64,000 nucleotides of DNA, from NCBI RefSeq assembly GCF_008329705.1, contig NZ_VTSX01000001.1:1-64000 (forward strand), given 5' to 3'. Position numbers and translations under genes: made by a program. The stretch is from Chryseobacterium sp. SN22 (lineage in GTDB: Bacteria; Bacteroidota; Bacteroidia; Flavobacteriales; Weeksellaceae). Shown piece by piece: positions 44,736 through 53,950 of the stretch; the first letter of the stretch is position 1, and every line of letters starts with the position of its first letter. Under the pieces are notes generated by a model that saw nothing but the letters and a program-made list of their open reading frames with translations, was not told the DNA's origin and did not search any database.

Positions 44736-45412
44736 GAATCCTCTTCCTGCAAAACTTTTTCAATCTTAAAGCCATTATTTTCAGCTGCATTTTTCAGGGT
44801 GTTGAAATCAAGATACAGCCATTTGATCGGGTCTTCGGATTCGCCTTTGTAATGAACAATGTAATCCAGCTCACCGTAATAGCCTTCTGCCGGAATATAA
44901 ACCCCGCCATCCTCATCGGCATCAAACATATATAAAATATCGGTACTGTCGATTAAGATCTGCCCTTTGGCATTCAGCAGATCATATAATTTTTTTAGGT
45001 AAATGTCGATCACCTTAAGGCTCTGGAAAATCCCCGTTCCATTCATTAATAAAAGGATGGTATCAAAAGTTTCTCCTGAAAAATACAGCATATTTTCGGC
45101 AACCGCTTTTTTAACGCCTCTCATTTTGCAGACTTCAATGGATTTTGGTGAAATATCCAGTGCGGTAACGTCCAGATTTCTTTCATTCTGAAGATACAAT
45201 GTGTGGGAACCGGCACCCGCTCCGATGTCAAGGACTTTTCCTTCAGCCACGTCCAGGGCTTTCTGTTCGAGCTTGTTCATTCCGTCAAATTCACGGAACA
45301 GGTATTCTACCGGCAGTTCATCCAGCTCGGAAATGGAAGTTTCAGTCTGGAGGTCCTCCGGATTTTCGTTGTGGTAATAATCCCGGATGGCCTTGCCCAT
45401 TATATCTTTCAT
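44708..45412 (-). CDS. Class I SAM-dependent methyltransferase
   Basis: The product is 234 residues from ATG 45412. A longer frame begins at 45448, but a perfect TATCTTTG box lies inside that extra segment at 45432-45439, so translation must start downstream. SAM-binding motif I is VLDIGAGAGSHTLYL (about residue 54-68), followed by DVTALDISPKSIEVC. The fold is a Rossmann-like methyltransferase; the C-terminal region suggests the small-molecule group. Substrate unknown. It is a single gene, convergent with the membrane protein gene. Confidence 0.85.
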   Translation of the reverse strand: MKDIMGKAIRDYYHNENPEDLQTETSISELDELPVEYLFREFDGMNKLEQKALDVAEGKVLDIGAGAGSHTLYLQNERNLDVTALDISPKSIEVCKMRGVKKAVAENMLYFSGETFDTILLLMNGTGIFQSLKVIDIYLKKLYDLLNAKGQILIDSTDILYMFDADEDGGVYIPAEGYYGELDYIVHYKGESEDPIKWLYLDFNTLKNAAENNGFKIEKVLQEEDSYLAKITKR

Positions 45413-45431
45413 AGTTTCATTTATTGGTGCA

Positions 45432-45439
45432 AAGATACT
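45432..45439 (-). promoter_or_regulatory. -7 box TATCTTTG that fixes the methyltransferase start
   Basis: A perfect TAnnTTTG on the minus strand ends 19 nt before the ATG at 45412 and lies downstream of the more distal ATG. Confidence 0.65.
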
Positions 45440-45495
45440 GTTTGCCATACAAAAGTTTGCATTTCTGTCTCAGATATATTATCTGCTGCTGTATT

Positions 45496-46039
45496 TCATC
45501 TCCTTCTTTCCAGCTTCCAGAGCCGATAATATTTTTTCAATTCGCCAAAGGACGTAAGACATAAAAGAGGCAGTCCGGTTTCACAGATCAGCTTGCCGTA
45601 ATTTTTCCCTGTTTCTAGGTGCTTTGAAAACGATATACTTTATCAGCTGCCAGCTGAACTGCTGCTCAGCGCCCGGAAGATTTCCGGGATGGGAAGCCGA
45701 ACTTTTCAATGTTCTCAATAGATACCGGAGAATGGAACCCGGGACATTAAAATCAAGCCAGATTACTACCGTGGCATCTGTGAATCTTTCCTTCATTAAA
45801 AAACTGTAATTCCCTTCAATAATCCATTCCCTGTTTTCTTTGAGAAACTCAGCATGATCTTTTCTGAATAGTTCTTTATTCCTCAGCTGCCAGTTGGTTC
45901 CGGGTATATGGGCAAGCTGATCCAGGTGACAGACCTTCACCTGTAATTTTTCACCCAATGCTTTAACCAATGTAGACTTTCTACCCGAACTGGGTCCGAT
46001 AATACAGATCTTCCTGCCTAAATCTTCTAAAGGTATCAT
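45496..46039 (-). pseudogene. P-loop kinase-like protein (topology-modulation/adenylate-kinase type), frameshifted near its end
   Basis: The ATG at 46039 opens a 152-residue frame (stop at 45581) with Walker A-like CIIGPSSGRKST, a HLDQLAHIPG segment, WIIEGNY, and VIWLDFN, as in small FlaR/AAA17 nucleotide kinases of about 170-185 residues. The frame ends early. Dropping one A from the A5 run at 45602-45606 restores about 35 further residues, including YGKLICETGLPLL and FGELKKYYRLW, typical of this family's end. The Walker motif has Arg in place of the usual Gly before Lys. Both facts point to decay, though an assembly error is possible for the first. Confidence 0.6.
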
Positions 46040-46068
46040 TTGAAATAAAAATATGAATGCTAGATCTG

Positions 46069-46076
46069 CAAAATTA
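46069..46076 (-). promoter_or_regulatory. -7 box TAATTTTG of the P-loop kinase gene
   Basis: A TAnnTTTG match on the minus strand, 29 nt before the ATG. Confidence 0.45.
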
Positions 46077-46170
46077 AAGGTTTTAAAGTTATAAGCCTTT
46101 TAAATTTAACCATCCTGAGTGTCAGCATCAGAATGAACAAAACCTTTAGCAAAATAAATCTGATCTTATC

Positions 46171-46208
46171 AAAAAAGAAGCCTTATTTTATCACTAAAAT
46201 AAGGCTTC
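46171..46208 (-). terminator. Terminator of the efflux operon
   Basis: On the minus strand GAAGCCTTATTTTA pairs with TAAAATAAGGCTTC (14 bp) around a four-base loop, followed by T6, about 25 bases after the MFS stop. Confidence 0.85.
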
Positions 46209-46233
46209 AGAGTAAATGAAAAACAAGGTTTCT

Positions 46234-47826
46234 TTATAATGCAGGTCCTGCTGCATCTTTTATTTCTTCCGATAATCTTTTTCTTTCCATCAGCCTTCTT
46301 CTGGCAATGACCGATTTTCCGCTCATGAGCCTTACAAAACGGGCGGAGATAAAACGTTCCCTGCCGAAATGGTGGGTAAGAACATACACCAGAATCCCGA
46401 AGCCTGCGACAACAATGTATCCGAAAATCTTTTTATTGGCAGCGATAATCGCATTCAGCTGTATGGTTTTAAGGTTGGCGGCTACATTCTGGGAAGTTAC
46501 CGTCATGCCGTCCATATACACCGCAAGATCTCCCAGACTGACGATCTGGAACTGATACTGGAACCATGAAAATACTGCCGAAAATAAGCCAACCGTAAGG
46601 AAAGTCCGCCATACCAGGGCAAGTCCGATGGCCGCCAGCATATCATCCAGCTCCAGTTTATCCAGGGCATAGAACCAAACTGAAATAAACAAGGCCGTCA
46701 TTCCGAAGCCTTTCAAAAACAACGGCAGGTACCAGTTGTCATAACTGAATTCCAGCACCATCGAAAAATACATGATGATTGAATATCCCAGCATCGCTGC
46801 GAATCCGGAAAAGATGTACATTTTTAAGGGCTTTTCTTTTTTAAACCAGAAAACGGCAATGGTTCCGGCCAGCAGAATTCCCGGGATCATCAGCAGATTG
46901 AGCCGGGCGTTGGTCAGCTGATCATACCCGAGAACACCAACTGCAAAAATATTCTGAATGGAGGCTGTGGCCATGAACATTCCGAGGCACAGCAGCATGA
47001 ACAGGCCGTGAAGCACATTGTTTCTTGAAAAGATCTTAAAAGATAAATACGGTCTCTTCAAATGCGTCTGCCGGATCACCAGAAGGGCAAAGCTTACGAA
47101 AGCGGCAATACCCGCATTGATAATTTTTGTTGAATTCAGCCAGTCCTGCTGTTTCCCGAAGGCAAATACATAGGCTGAAAACATAAAGGTCGATACGAAG
47201 AGCAGAATGCTGAGCCAATCAATGTAATGCAGCGGAACCTTCAGTGCAAAATACCGGTTGTGCATAAAAATCCCCTGTAGCAAAGCCAATGCAAAACATA
47301 ATACTGATACGATGATGAAAAACTGCTGCCAGTTGTATAAAATGGAAACCTCAACCGCCCAATATCCCGCCAGCTGGTTCACCATCAGAATAAAAGCATA
47401 GAATACGCCGTAAAACATTCCCCGGTTTCCGATCATCGCCATGACGGGTAAAAATAATTCGATGGAAACAATCATTTTACAGAACCCGATCAGCAGGGAG
47501 CTTCCGATAATCACCGACGGTTCCGAGGTCGTGGCATTAATGTAATTTAAAATCCCTAGAAGCATCAGGACAAAAGTGATTTTATCCCGGATCTTAAACC
47601 GCATTTTCAGCCTCATGACAATCGGCATCGCTGCGCCCATTCCAATAGTCGAAGCATAATTGGCCCATATATAATATTCCGAAAGCGCACCGGTTCCCCC
47701 CACCATATAGCTGATGTTCCCTGTATACACACCGCCCAACGGCATCACCACCGTCATTAACAGGACGATGAGTAAAAGCTGGACGGGTTTCGGTACCCAG
47801 TCGTGGTATAATCCTTTGTTGTACAT
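46234..47826 (-). CDS. MFS efflux pump, DHA2/EmrB-like
   Basis: The 530-residue inner membrane protein has about 14 hydrophobic segments, as in the DHA2 drug:proton antiporters. It starts MYNKGLYHDWVPKPVQLLLIV and has a long C-terminal basic tail. It is the last gene of a minus-strand operon after a HlyD/EmrA-type adaptor and a TolC-type channel, so together they should form a tripartite pump spanning both membranes. Compounds exported are unknown. The proteins are not of the RND class. Confidence 0.88.
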   Translation of the reverse strand: MYNKGLYHDWVPKPVQLLLIVLLMTVVMPLGGVYTGNISYMVGGTGALSEYYIWANYASTIGMGAAMPIVMRLKMRFKIRDKITFVLMLLGILNYINATTSEPSVIIGSSLLIGFCKMIVSIELFLPVMAMIGNRGMFYGVFYAFILMVNQLAGYWAVEVSILYNWQQFFIIVSVLCFALALLQGIFMHNRYFALKVPLHYIDWLSILLFVSTFMFSAYVFAFGKQQDWLNSTKIINAGIAAFVSFALLVIRQTHLKRPYLSFKIFSRNNVLHGLFMLLCLGMFMATASIQNIFAVGVLGYDQLTNARLNLLMIPGILLAGTIAVFWFKKEKPLKMYIFSGFAAMLGYSIIMYFSMVLEFSYDNWYLPLFLKGFGMTALFISVWFYALDKLELDDMLAAIGLALVWRTFLTVGLFSAVFSWFQYQFQIVSLGDLAVYMDGMTVTSQNVAANLKTIQLNAIIAANKKIFGYIVVAGFGILVYVLTHHFGRERFISARFVRLMSGKSVIARRRLMERKRLSEEIKDAAGPAL

Positions 47827-47847
47827 AGTTTGTTAAAATTTGTTATA

Positions 47848-47923
47848 CGCCGGAAGCTGGATGCAGGGAGCTGGGTATTCACATACTCTAAAAACTTCCG
47901 GCATCCTGCACCCATCACCCAGC
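47848..47923. repeat. Compact inverted repeat (GGAAGCTGG word family), copy 3
   Basis: The left arm is around 47850-47876 and the right arm around 47893-47923. Seventeen of 23 aligned bases match as reverse complement, with a short loop. The words GGAAGCTGGATGCAGG and CATCCTGCACCC resemble the arms at 1635-1888. It fills the gap between the adaptor and pump genes and ends two bases from the adaptor stop. Confidence 0.65.
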
Positions 47924-47924
47924 C

Positions 47925-49040
47925 TTATTGTTTAATCTCAATATTCATGTTCATTCCGGCGCTCAGCTTATTGATTTCTTCTTTTTTATTGGAACCGGTA
48001 AATTCGATACGTACGGGGATCCGCTGCTGGACTTTGATAAAGTTTCCGGTGGAATTGTCTGTCGGAATGCTGGAGTACCGCGAACCGGTAGCAGCAGAAA
48101 TGGCAGTGACCACCCCTTCAAACTGCTTTCCGCCCAGGGCATCGGCCGTCATCATCATTTTTTCACCGATTTTCACATTCGGCATCTGGCTTTCCAGGAA
48201 ATTGGCCGTTACCCATTTCTGTCCGTTCAATACAATGGTAGCTACCTGCTGGCCGGGCTGGATCAGCTGCCCTTCGGAAATCGTTCTTCTTCCCATCACG
48301 CCGTCATAAGGAGCGGTGATGACGGTATATGAAAGGTTAATTTTCGTCATATCCAAAGCGGATTTTGTTCTTTTAATTTCAGCATCAATGATCCCGAACT
48401 TGCTCTTTACTTCTGTTGTAGAAAGATTGGCTGATCTTTTTTGATTAACTAAAGTTTCATAGGCCGCTTTTTGTGCATCATATTCGGTTTTCACCTGGTC
48501 ATATTGCTGTCTGGTTACGGCTTCGGAAGCCAACAGGTTTTTGTAACGGTTTAAATTCTGTTCGGCATTCCAGAGGCGGGCTTTGGCACCGGCCATATTG
48601 GATTCCATCACATTTACGTTGCTGGAAATGGTGTTTACTGACGAATGGGTCGCCGCACGTTGGGCCAGGGCATTCTGATAAGCCGCTTCCGCCTGTCCGA
48701 TCTGCGTTAGAATCTCACGGTCGTCGAGGATAACCAGCGTATCTCCTTTTTTTACCTTCTGGTGCTCGATAAATTTAATTTCCTTGATGTAAGCTGAAAC
48801 CCGAGTGTTGATCGGGTTAATGAATTCCTCCACCTGGGCAGCTTCCGTATAGGTTTTATCGCCGATGTGGAAATATTGGGCGATCAGCCAATACAGGCCG
48901 AAACCGATCACGGCAAAAACGACGATGTTGGAAACAACTGCTTTTATTTTATTTTTCTTTCTTTCTTTTTTGTTCACCGCAGCTCCGGTTTTAGCGGGAG
49001 CCTGCTGTGTCGTTTGCGTATTTTGTTCCTTGTTTTCCAT
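47925..49040 (-). CDS. HlyD/EmrA-family membrane fusion protein
   Basis: The 371-residue adaptor has a Lys-rich cytoplasmic tail, one membrane helix at about residues 34-56 (NIVVFAVIGFGLYWLI), a biotinyl-lipoyl half (VKKGDTLVILDDREI), a long coiled-coil hairpin (about 95-215), the second lipoyl half (APYDGVMGRRTISEGQLIQPGQ) and a beta-barrel end. It connects the EmrB-like pump with the TolC-like channel. It starts 17 nt after the TolC gene. Confidence 0.92.
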   Translation of the reverse strand: MENKEQNTQTTQQAPAKTGAAVNKKERKKNKIKAVVSNIVVFAVIGFGLYWLIAQYFHIGDKTYTEAAQVEEFINPINTRVSAYIKEIKFIEHQKVKKGDTLVILDDREILTQIGQAEAAYQNALAQRAATHSSVNTISSNVNVMESNMAGAKARLWNAEQNLNRYKNLLASEAVTRQQYDQVKTEYDAQKAAYETLVNQKRSANLSTTEVKSKFGIIDAEIKRTKSALDMTKINLSYTVITAPYDGVMGRRTISEGQLIQPGQQVATIVLNGQKWVTANFLESQMPNVKIGEKMMMTADALGGKQFEGVVTAISAATGSRYSSIPTDNSTGNFIKVQQRIPVRIEFTGSNKKEEINKLSAGMNMNIEIKQ

Positions 49041-49057
49041 TGTTTTGAGTTTTAAAA

Positions 49058-50368
49058 TTATAGAGTTCCGGTAGATTTCAGAAGATTGTAGTATTGGTAC
49101 AGCATATTGATTTCAGCATTGGCATAATCCAGCTCCGACTGGAGTTTCTGGTTCTGGGCATCGATCATTTCCGCCTGCACTGCCAACTGGTTGAGGTATT
49201 TGGCTTCGGTAATCTTGTAGTTTTCTTCCGCCAGTTTTTTGGCCTCATCCAAAATTTCAGCCTGCTGGATCGATTCCTGGTATTTCACATAGGCCGCATT
49301 CACGGCCATATCAACATTCTGCTGCGTCAGCGTCAGGACCTCACCTGCCTGGTTTTTCTGAATTTCTCCAAGCTTTACCCTTTCTTTTGTTTTATACAGG
49401 TTGTCGATGTTATAGCTGATGGAAATCCCGGTCTGCCAGCCTCCGGAATACATATCCAGAACCGGATTCCTTGTGGTGATGGGCCGTTGGACCGAATATC
49501 CTCCAAAGCCTGCCACGGTAGGCATCTTATCCGTCTTAATGATATCGATGTTCTTATCGGCAACTTCAATGTTGGTTTTTGCTGATTTTAGTAACGGATT
49601 GGTTTCGTGGGCGAGGTTGAGATAATATGGCATTCCGATACCTGCCTCTTTGACCTGCAGGCTTTCCACAGGAACAATCTCGGTATCTTCCGGCAATCCC
49701 AGCGCCAGGTTTAAGTTATAATTAAGGATCTTTCTGTTATTGACCAACGTTAAAATCCCCTGGTCCAGATTCTTGATCGCCAGCTCACTACGGATCACTT
49801 CATTCCGCGTCACCATTCCCTGCTGATAGAATTTCTGAATATTTTTCAGCCGTTCCTGTGCAAGTTTTTTATTGTTCTGAAATACTTCCTGCTGGTTCAG
49901 GATCTTATAGACATCCAGGTAGTTGGAAATCACGAGGAATTTCACATCCTGTTTGTTCTTTTCCAGATCCAGCTCCGCAAGCTGTTCACGAAGTCCGGCC
50001 AGCTCAACCGACCTATTCACAAGGCCTCCTTTAAAGATCAGCTGGGTAGCCTGAACTGCGTATGAACTTCCGTAGTGCGGCATCGGGATATTGGTGGAAT
50101 TGGAGAAATCTTTGTCGATGGCTACGGCATCGCCCAGATAAAACTGACTGGCAGAAGTAGTGATCGTAGGGAGCTTCTGAAGTTTTACGATGTTTTTGCT
50201 TTGTCTTGCAATGTCGATATTCTGTGCCGAAACTTTCAGTTGCTGATGATTCCGTACGGCGAGTTCGGCTGCCTCACCGGCGGTCATCTGTTTTATTTCC
50301 TGTGCAAAAAACAGCGCAGGAAATAGGGCTATCACAAGTGATAGCGCTGTTTTTATGTTCTTAACCAT
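49058..50368 (-). CDS. TolC-family outer membrane efflux protein
   Basis: The 436-residue protein has a signal peptide (cleavage near FFAQ) and the TolC repeat of long alpha-helices: AAELAVRNHQQLKVSAQNI at the start and AEENYKITEAKYLNQLAVQAEMIDAQ near the end. The first gene of the efflux operon, it forms the outer membrane exit duct. A -7 box TACCTTTG lies 20 nt upstream, and an AraC regulator gene lies 89 nt further on the same strand. Confidence 0.93.
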   Translation of the reverse strand: MVKNIKTALSLVIALFPALFFAQEIKQMTAGEAAELAVRNHQQLKVSAQNIDIARQSKNIVKLQKLPTITTSASQFYLGDAVAIDKDFSNSTNIPMPHYGSSYAVQATQLIFKGGLVNRSVELAGLREQLAELDLEKNKQDVKFLVISNYLDVYKILNQQEVFQNNKKLAQERLKNIQKFYQQGMVTRNEVIRSELAIKNLDQGILTLVNNRKILNYNLNLALGLPEDTEIVPVESLQVKEAGIGMPYYLNLAHETNPLLKSAKTNIEVADKNIDIIKTDKMPTVAGFGGYSVQRPITTRNPVLDMYSGGWQTGISISYNIDNLYKTKERVKLGEIQKNQAGEVLTLTQQNVDMAVNAAYVKYQESIQQAEILDEAKKLAEENYKITEAKYLNQLAVQAEMIDAQNQKLQSELDYANAEINMLYQYYNLLKSTGTL

Positions 50369-50388
50369 TTTACCTTGTTTTACGAATA

Positions 50389-50396
50389 CAAAGGTA
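50389..50396 (-). promoter_or_regulatory. -7 box TACCTTTG of the efflux operon
   Basis: A perfect TAnnTTTG on the minus strand, 20 nt before the TolC ATG, in the gap after the AraC gene. It implies that the efflux genes can be transcribed separately from the regulator. Confidence 0.6.
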
Positions 50397-50457
50397 GGTA
50401 GGCAAAAAGCTCAAACAAATGTTTAAGAATTGGAAAAAGATGTTCAAATGTAAGATT

Positions 50458-51303
50458 TCAGCTATCGAACTGATTTCTGTACTGCGAAGGGCTTTCGCCC
50501 AGGTGTTTTTTAAAAAAATGGGAAAATGAGTACTGATCGCTGAATCCCAGCATGGAAGAAATCTCGGAAACAGGCTTTGTAGAGGAATTCAGCAACACTT
50601 TTGCCTCGTTCATGATGATCAGGGCAAGGATCTGGCTTGCAGACTTCCCGGTAATGTCCTTTACTACCGCCGAAAGATGTCTGGTTGTCATGGATTGCCG
50701 TTGGGCATAGAACTCCAGACTGCGCTGGGTGTGGTGATATCTGGCGATATCATTCAGGAAAATAAAAACAATTTCCTCCTGTCTCGACATCTGGCTCATG
50801 GAATTGCTGTCTTCCTTGGAAATAACGCCGGCCATCTGGTAACAGAACACGGAAAAAAGGTGTTCTACAATTTCTTTTTTATAAGTCATTTCGGTTTCCG
50901 AATTCAGGATGTATTTCAGGAAATTGACGCTTTTCCAGACCACTTCCATTTCAGCAGGCTCAAAAGGAACCCCAATGTTCATCTGCTGCCTGAAATAGCG
51001 GTAGGTAATCAGCCGGTTGAATTTTAACGACAGAGCAGAGATGAATTCCCTTTTGTAAGAGACCATTCTCGACTGGAAATCGTCACTTACGGAAATCATT
51101 TCGTATACCGTCTGCGGATCGGTTACCATAAACATATTGGCGGAAAGCTCAAGATCCCGGAAATGCTGCTTGAGCCTAATGGTTCCGGTTTTCACAAAGA
51201 TAAAGGCCGGATTATCAGGCCGGAACGGCTTATCGACCGCAATACGTTCGAAAATATTGTGTTGCGTAAAAATCTCAACGCCGAATTTTTCCAGGACAGA
51301 CAT
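50458..51303 (-). CDS. AraC-family transcriptional regulator, likely regulator of the efflux operon
   Basis: The 281-residue protein has an N-terminal cupin-like sensor domain (FVKTGTIRLKQHFRDLELSA) and a C-terminal AraC DNA-binding pair of helix-turn-helices (about residues 180-280) with KSASQILALIIMNEAKVLL and GFSDQYSFSHFFKKHLGESPSQYR. It lies directly upstream of the TolC-adaptor-pump operon in the same direction. The control of those genes is inferred from position. A -7 box ends 4 nt from the ATG. Confidence 0.9.
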   Translation of the reverse strand: MSVLEKFGVEIFTQHNIFERIAVDKPFRPDNPAFIFVKTGTIRLKQHFRDLELSANMFMVTDPQTVYEMISVSDDFQSRMVSYKREFISALSLKFNRLITYRYFRQQMNIGVPFEPAEMEVVWKSVNFLKYILNSETEMTYKKEIVEHLFSVFCYQMAGVISKEDSNSMSQMSRQEEIVFIFLNDIARYHHTQRSLEFYAQRQSMTTRHLSAVVKDITGKSASQILALIIMNEAKVLLNSSTKPVSEISSMLGFSDQYSFSHFFKKHLGESPSQYRNQFDS

Positions 51304-51307
51304 AAGA

Positions 51308-51315
51308 CAAATGTA
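51308..51315 (-). promoter_or_regulatory. -7 box TACATTTG 4 nt before the AraC start codon
   Basis: TACATTTG is followed by TCTT and ATG on the minus strand. The spacing is identical to that of the helicase gene and again suggests a leaderless mRNA. Confidence 0.55.
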
Positions 51316-51373
51316 AGCAATCTCTTCAGCGATTGCAAAAATTTATTATTTTAGTGCTTTCCAAATTACTGAT

Positions 51374-51847
51374 ATGAGAAAGATCGATTTACTGTTTGCA
51401 GAATATGCCGAAAGCCACAGGAATGCTACCAATAAGCTGATCCACTGGATCTGTGTCCCGCTGATTTTCTGGACGATCCTTGGTTTTATTTCCGTTATCC
51501 CATCCAAGTCCATCGGCTTCCGGTACATCGGGGAAATCAGTTATGTAAGCTTGGCAGCCATCGCGCTGGTTACCCTGTTTTATATGCGGCTTTCCGTTTT
51601 AATCAGCGTAATCATGTTTCTGGCGATGATCCTGATGGAAAGTTTTGCCTACGGGGTTAACATCCGTTTTAGAGGAGATTCCTGGATGGTTTACCTTTCC
51701 GTATTCATTGCCACCTGGATTTTACAGTTCGTGGGCCATAAGATCGAAGGCAAGAAGCCCTCTTTCCTGAAAGACCTGCAGTTCCTTCTGGTAGGACCGA
51801 TCTGGCTGCTGAGTTTTGTTCTGAAAAAGCTGGGAATCAGGTATTAA
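51374..51847 (+). CDS. Mpo1/DUF962-family membrane protein
   Basis: The 157-residue protein has four hydrophobic helices and the family pattern FAEYAESHRNATNKLIHWICVPLIF with an HxxN/H-rich start, ...VNIRFRGDSWMVYLSVFIATWILQFVGHKIEGKKPSFL and the LVGPIWLLSFVLKKLG end. In yeast, Mpo1 is an Fe2+-dependent dioxygenase in alpha-oxidation of 2-hydroxy fatty acids. The histidines are present (His19, His25 region and HKIEGKKP). Bacterial function is inferred only. It is divergent from the AraC gene. Confidence 0.85.
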   Translation: MRKIDLLFAEYAESHRNATNKLIHWICVPLIFWTILGFISVIPSKSIGFRYIGEISYVSLAAIALVTLFYMRLSVLISVIMFLAMILMESFAYGVNIRFRGDSWMVYLSVFIATWILQFVGHKIEGKKPSFLKDLQFLLVGPIWLLSFVLKKLGIRY

Positions 51848-51899
51848 AACCGGATGTTGGAAGTTATCTTAATGATTTCAAATCATTTTTTTTCGTTTA

Positions 51900-52967
51900 T
51901 CAGTTTTCCAAAGCATAAACGGCAAAACTGGCCAGCCAGTGGTCACCGCCGTAATTTCCCTGGAACAATAATGGCAACCCGTTGTCTAAGAACCGGACTG
52001 CCGTTTTCTCAAATTCACTTTTCAACGGATGGCTTGCGGGAAGCGATTTGGCTATTCCTTTCATGCACCACGCTCTGGTAAAGGACAGTCCGACCAGATG
52101 AACCGTCTGGTAATCTGAAAGATCGCTCACCACCGGAATTTTTTCAATATTTTCAAGGCTTCTTTTTTCATAAAATGTATTCAGCCATACAATGAATTCT
52201 TTCTGTGGCAGCACCCTTCGCATCAGGTCGGCAATTTCCAGGCTCGGCGAAAAGAAATCCGATCCGTCCGGCTCCAGGTACGCAGGGGTTTTGGAGTTGT
52301 GCAGATAAAAATATTTAGCCTTTTCAATCAGCTGATTTTCAAAATCCTTATCCCCGGTTGCCCGTGCCCAGTCCAGTGCAAAAACCATGGCAAATGCCGT
52401 GTTCGGGTGAACGCCTGTTCTGTTGGGATACGTCTGCTTCGGTAAAAAGGTTTTCCAGGAGCCCAGAATCTTATCGGTTAGCGGCTTCAGGTTCCGGTGC
52501 CAGATTTTTGCTTTCGGATGGTCCCAGGTAGCCAGTTCCTCGTCCAGCTTTAAGAGCCAGGCCCAGCCATAGGTTCTTTCAAAAGTTCCGGTCAACTGGT
52601 ATTTGGTAAAATAATCGGCTTCGGTCTGAAGGTTTTCTTTTTTGAAAGAATTTTCAAGAATCGCTTCAATATCTTTCGCCACTGACAAATCGGGCTTTGT
52701 TTTCAGCAGACGCACCAGCATCCAGTGCCCGTGAACCGAGCTATGCCAGTCGAAACAGCCGTAAAAGCTTGGATGCAGGTCTTTCGGGCTTAAAGGAACT
52801 TCGTTTGCCGTATTAATAATATGCGCCGTTTTATTCGGATACTCCTGGTTGATGCAGTGCAAAGGCTTTTCGGATAATTTAACAGCCATGTCATCCGTAA
52901 GTTTCGGACCTTCCTGGGCAAACATCAGAAATGGAGCAAAAGTAAAGGCTAAAAGGTTTTTTTTCAT
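51900..52967 (-). CDS. DUF2891-family exported protein
   Basis: The product is 355 residues from ATG 52967 (MKKNLLAFTFAPFLMFAQ, signal peptide); the nine codons upstream are not needed. The protein is an all-helical, probably alpha/alpha-toroid domain of about 330 residues, with HPSFYGCFDWHSSVHGHWMLVRL, FERTYGWAWLLKLDEEL, PNTAFAMVFALDWAR and a C-terminal GNYGGDHWLASFAVYAL. These motifs match DUF2891. The fold suggests carbohydrate-active or related enzymes, but no activity is established. Confidence 0.85.
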   Translation of the reverse strand: MKKNLLAFTFAPFLMFAQEGPKLTDDMAVKLSEKPLHCINQEYPNKTAHIINTANEVPLSPKDLHPSFYGCFDWHSSVHGHWMLVRLLKTKPDLSVAKDIEAILENSFKKENLQTEADYFTKYQLTGTFERTYGWAWLLKLDEELATWDHPKAKIWHRNLKPLTDKILGSWKTFLPKQTYPNRTGVHPNTAFAMVFALDWARATGDKDFENQLIEKAKYFYLHNSKTPAYLEPDGSDFFSPSLEIADLMRRVLPQKEFIVWLNTFYEKRSLENIEKIPVVSDLSDYQTVHLVGLSFTRAWCMKGIAKSLPASHPLKSEFEKTAVRFLDNGLPLLFQGNYGGDHWLASFAVYALEN

Positions 52968-53092
52968 GTAATAAAAATATAAAATTATTATCATATTTAT
53001 CCCGGAACATCCGAATATTCATCATTTTTTAAAATTTATGCTTAGGATATTTTTTAAAGCATAATTTTTGATGGGATTGATAAAACTTAATT

Positions 53093-53929
53093 ATGAAAAA
53101 ATTATTTCTGTCCGTATGCTGCTTAGTTCTTATCAATTGTAAGAAAAGTGAACCTCAATCCTTAAATGCCAATCTCGTTGATGTTCTTCAGAATGATAAA
53201 GTAGATGCATCCATCAGATTTTCATCAGAAAAGACGATAAGTGAAAAGACAACTTCCATTTCAAGGAAAGTCATTAAGAACGGGGATATGAAAATCCAGG
53301 TTGCTGATATAAATAAGGTTCAGAGCCAAATCAGTACCTTTCTAAAAAATAACAAAGCATATATTCAGAAAGAAGAGTTTCAGAATAATGATCTTGATGA
53401 AAATCTGCATCTGATCATCAGAGTTCCGCACCAAAATTTCGATGCCCTGATCAATTCATTTTCGACCGGTGTCGGTTCCGTCCTTTCCAAAAATATATCG
53501 TCTGATGATGTCACTGAGGAATATACCGATGTCTCGATAAAGCTTGCCAACAAGAAAATTTATCTCGAAAAATACCGGGATATGCTGAAAAGCGCCAAAA
53601 CAACAAAAGATATATTGGAAATCCAGGAAAATATCCGTGATCTGGAAGACGAAATCGATGTATCGGAAGGACGGTTACGGTTTATCGATGACCGTGTGAA
53701 TTACAGTACCCTCAACCTGAACCTGTATAAAGAAAAAATAAGAAGCTCGGCGACATCAGGAATCGGTTTCGGAAGCCGATTCAGCGATTCCTTAACGGAA
53801 GGCTGGAACAGTTTCGTCGAATTCTTTTTGGGCATAATTTCGCTGTGGCCTTTTTTTCTGTTTATTCCGGTGGTGGTGTTTTCCTGGAGAAAATGGAGAA
53901 GTAGGAGAAAAAATAATTTAACGAATTAG
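53093..53929 (+). CDS. DUF4349 lipoprotein with C-terminal membrane helix
   Basis: The 278-residue protein has lipobox LVLINC (Cys16) followed by KKSEPQ, then the DUF4349 region with coiled-coil character (KTTKDILEIQENIRDLEDEIDVSEGRLRFIDD, about residues 185-210), and a C-terminal hydrophobic helix near residues 250-270 followed by a basic tail (RKWRSRRK). DUF4349 proteins occur in envelope-associated contexts without a defined activity. It is a single gene with a -7-like box TAATTTTTG upstream. Confidence 0.85.
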   Translation: MKKLFLSVCCLVLINCKKSEPQSLNANLVDVLQNDKVDASIRFSSEKTISEKTTSISRKVIKNGDMKIQVADINKVQSQISTFLKNNKAYIQKEEFQNNDLDENLHLIIRVPHQNFDALINSFSTGVGSVLSKNISSDDVTEEYTDVSIKLANKKIYLEKYRDMLKSAKTTKDILEIQENIRDLEDEIDVSEGRLRFIDDRVNYSTLNLNLYKEKIRSSATSGIGFGSRFSDSLTEGWNSFVEFFLGIISLWPFFLFIPVVVFSWRKWRSRRKNNLTN

Positions 53930-53950
53930 TCTTAAAGAGCAGGGCCGAAA

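Noticed and set aside
45413..45448. Upstream ATG of the methyltransferase
   Set aside because: A perfect TATCTTTG box lies between it and the downstream ATG, so it would be outside the transcript.
46234..51303. The tripartite efflux genes as exporter of the GG-leader peptide
   Set aside because: The pump is an MFS protein without a C39 peptidase domain and the loci are 37 kb apart; no link is visible.
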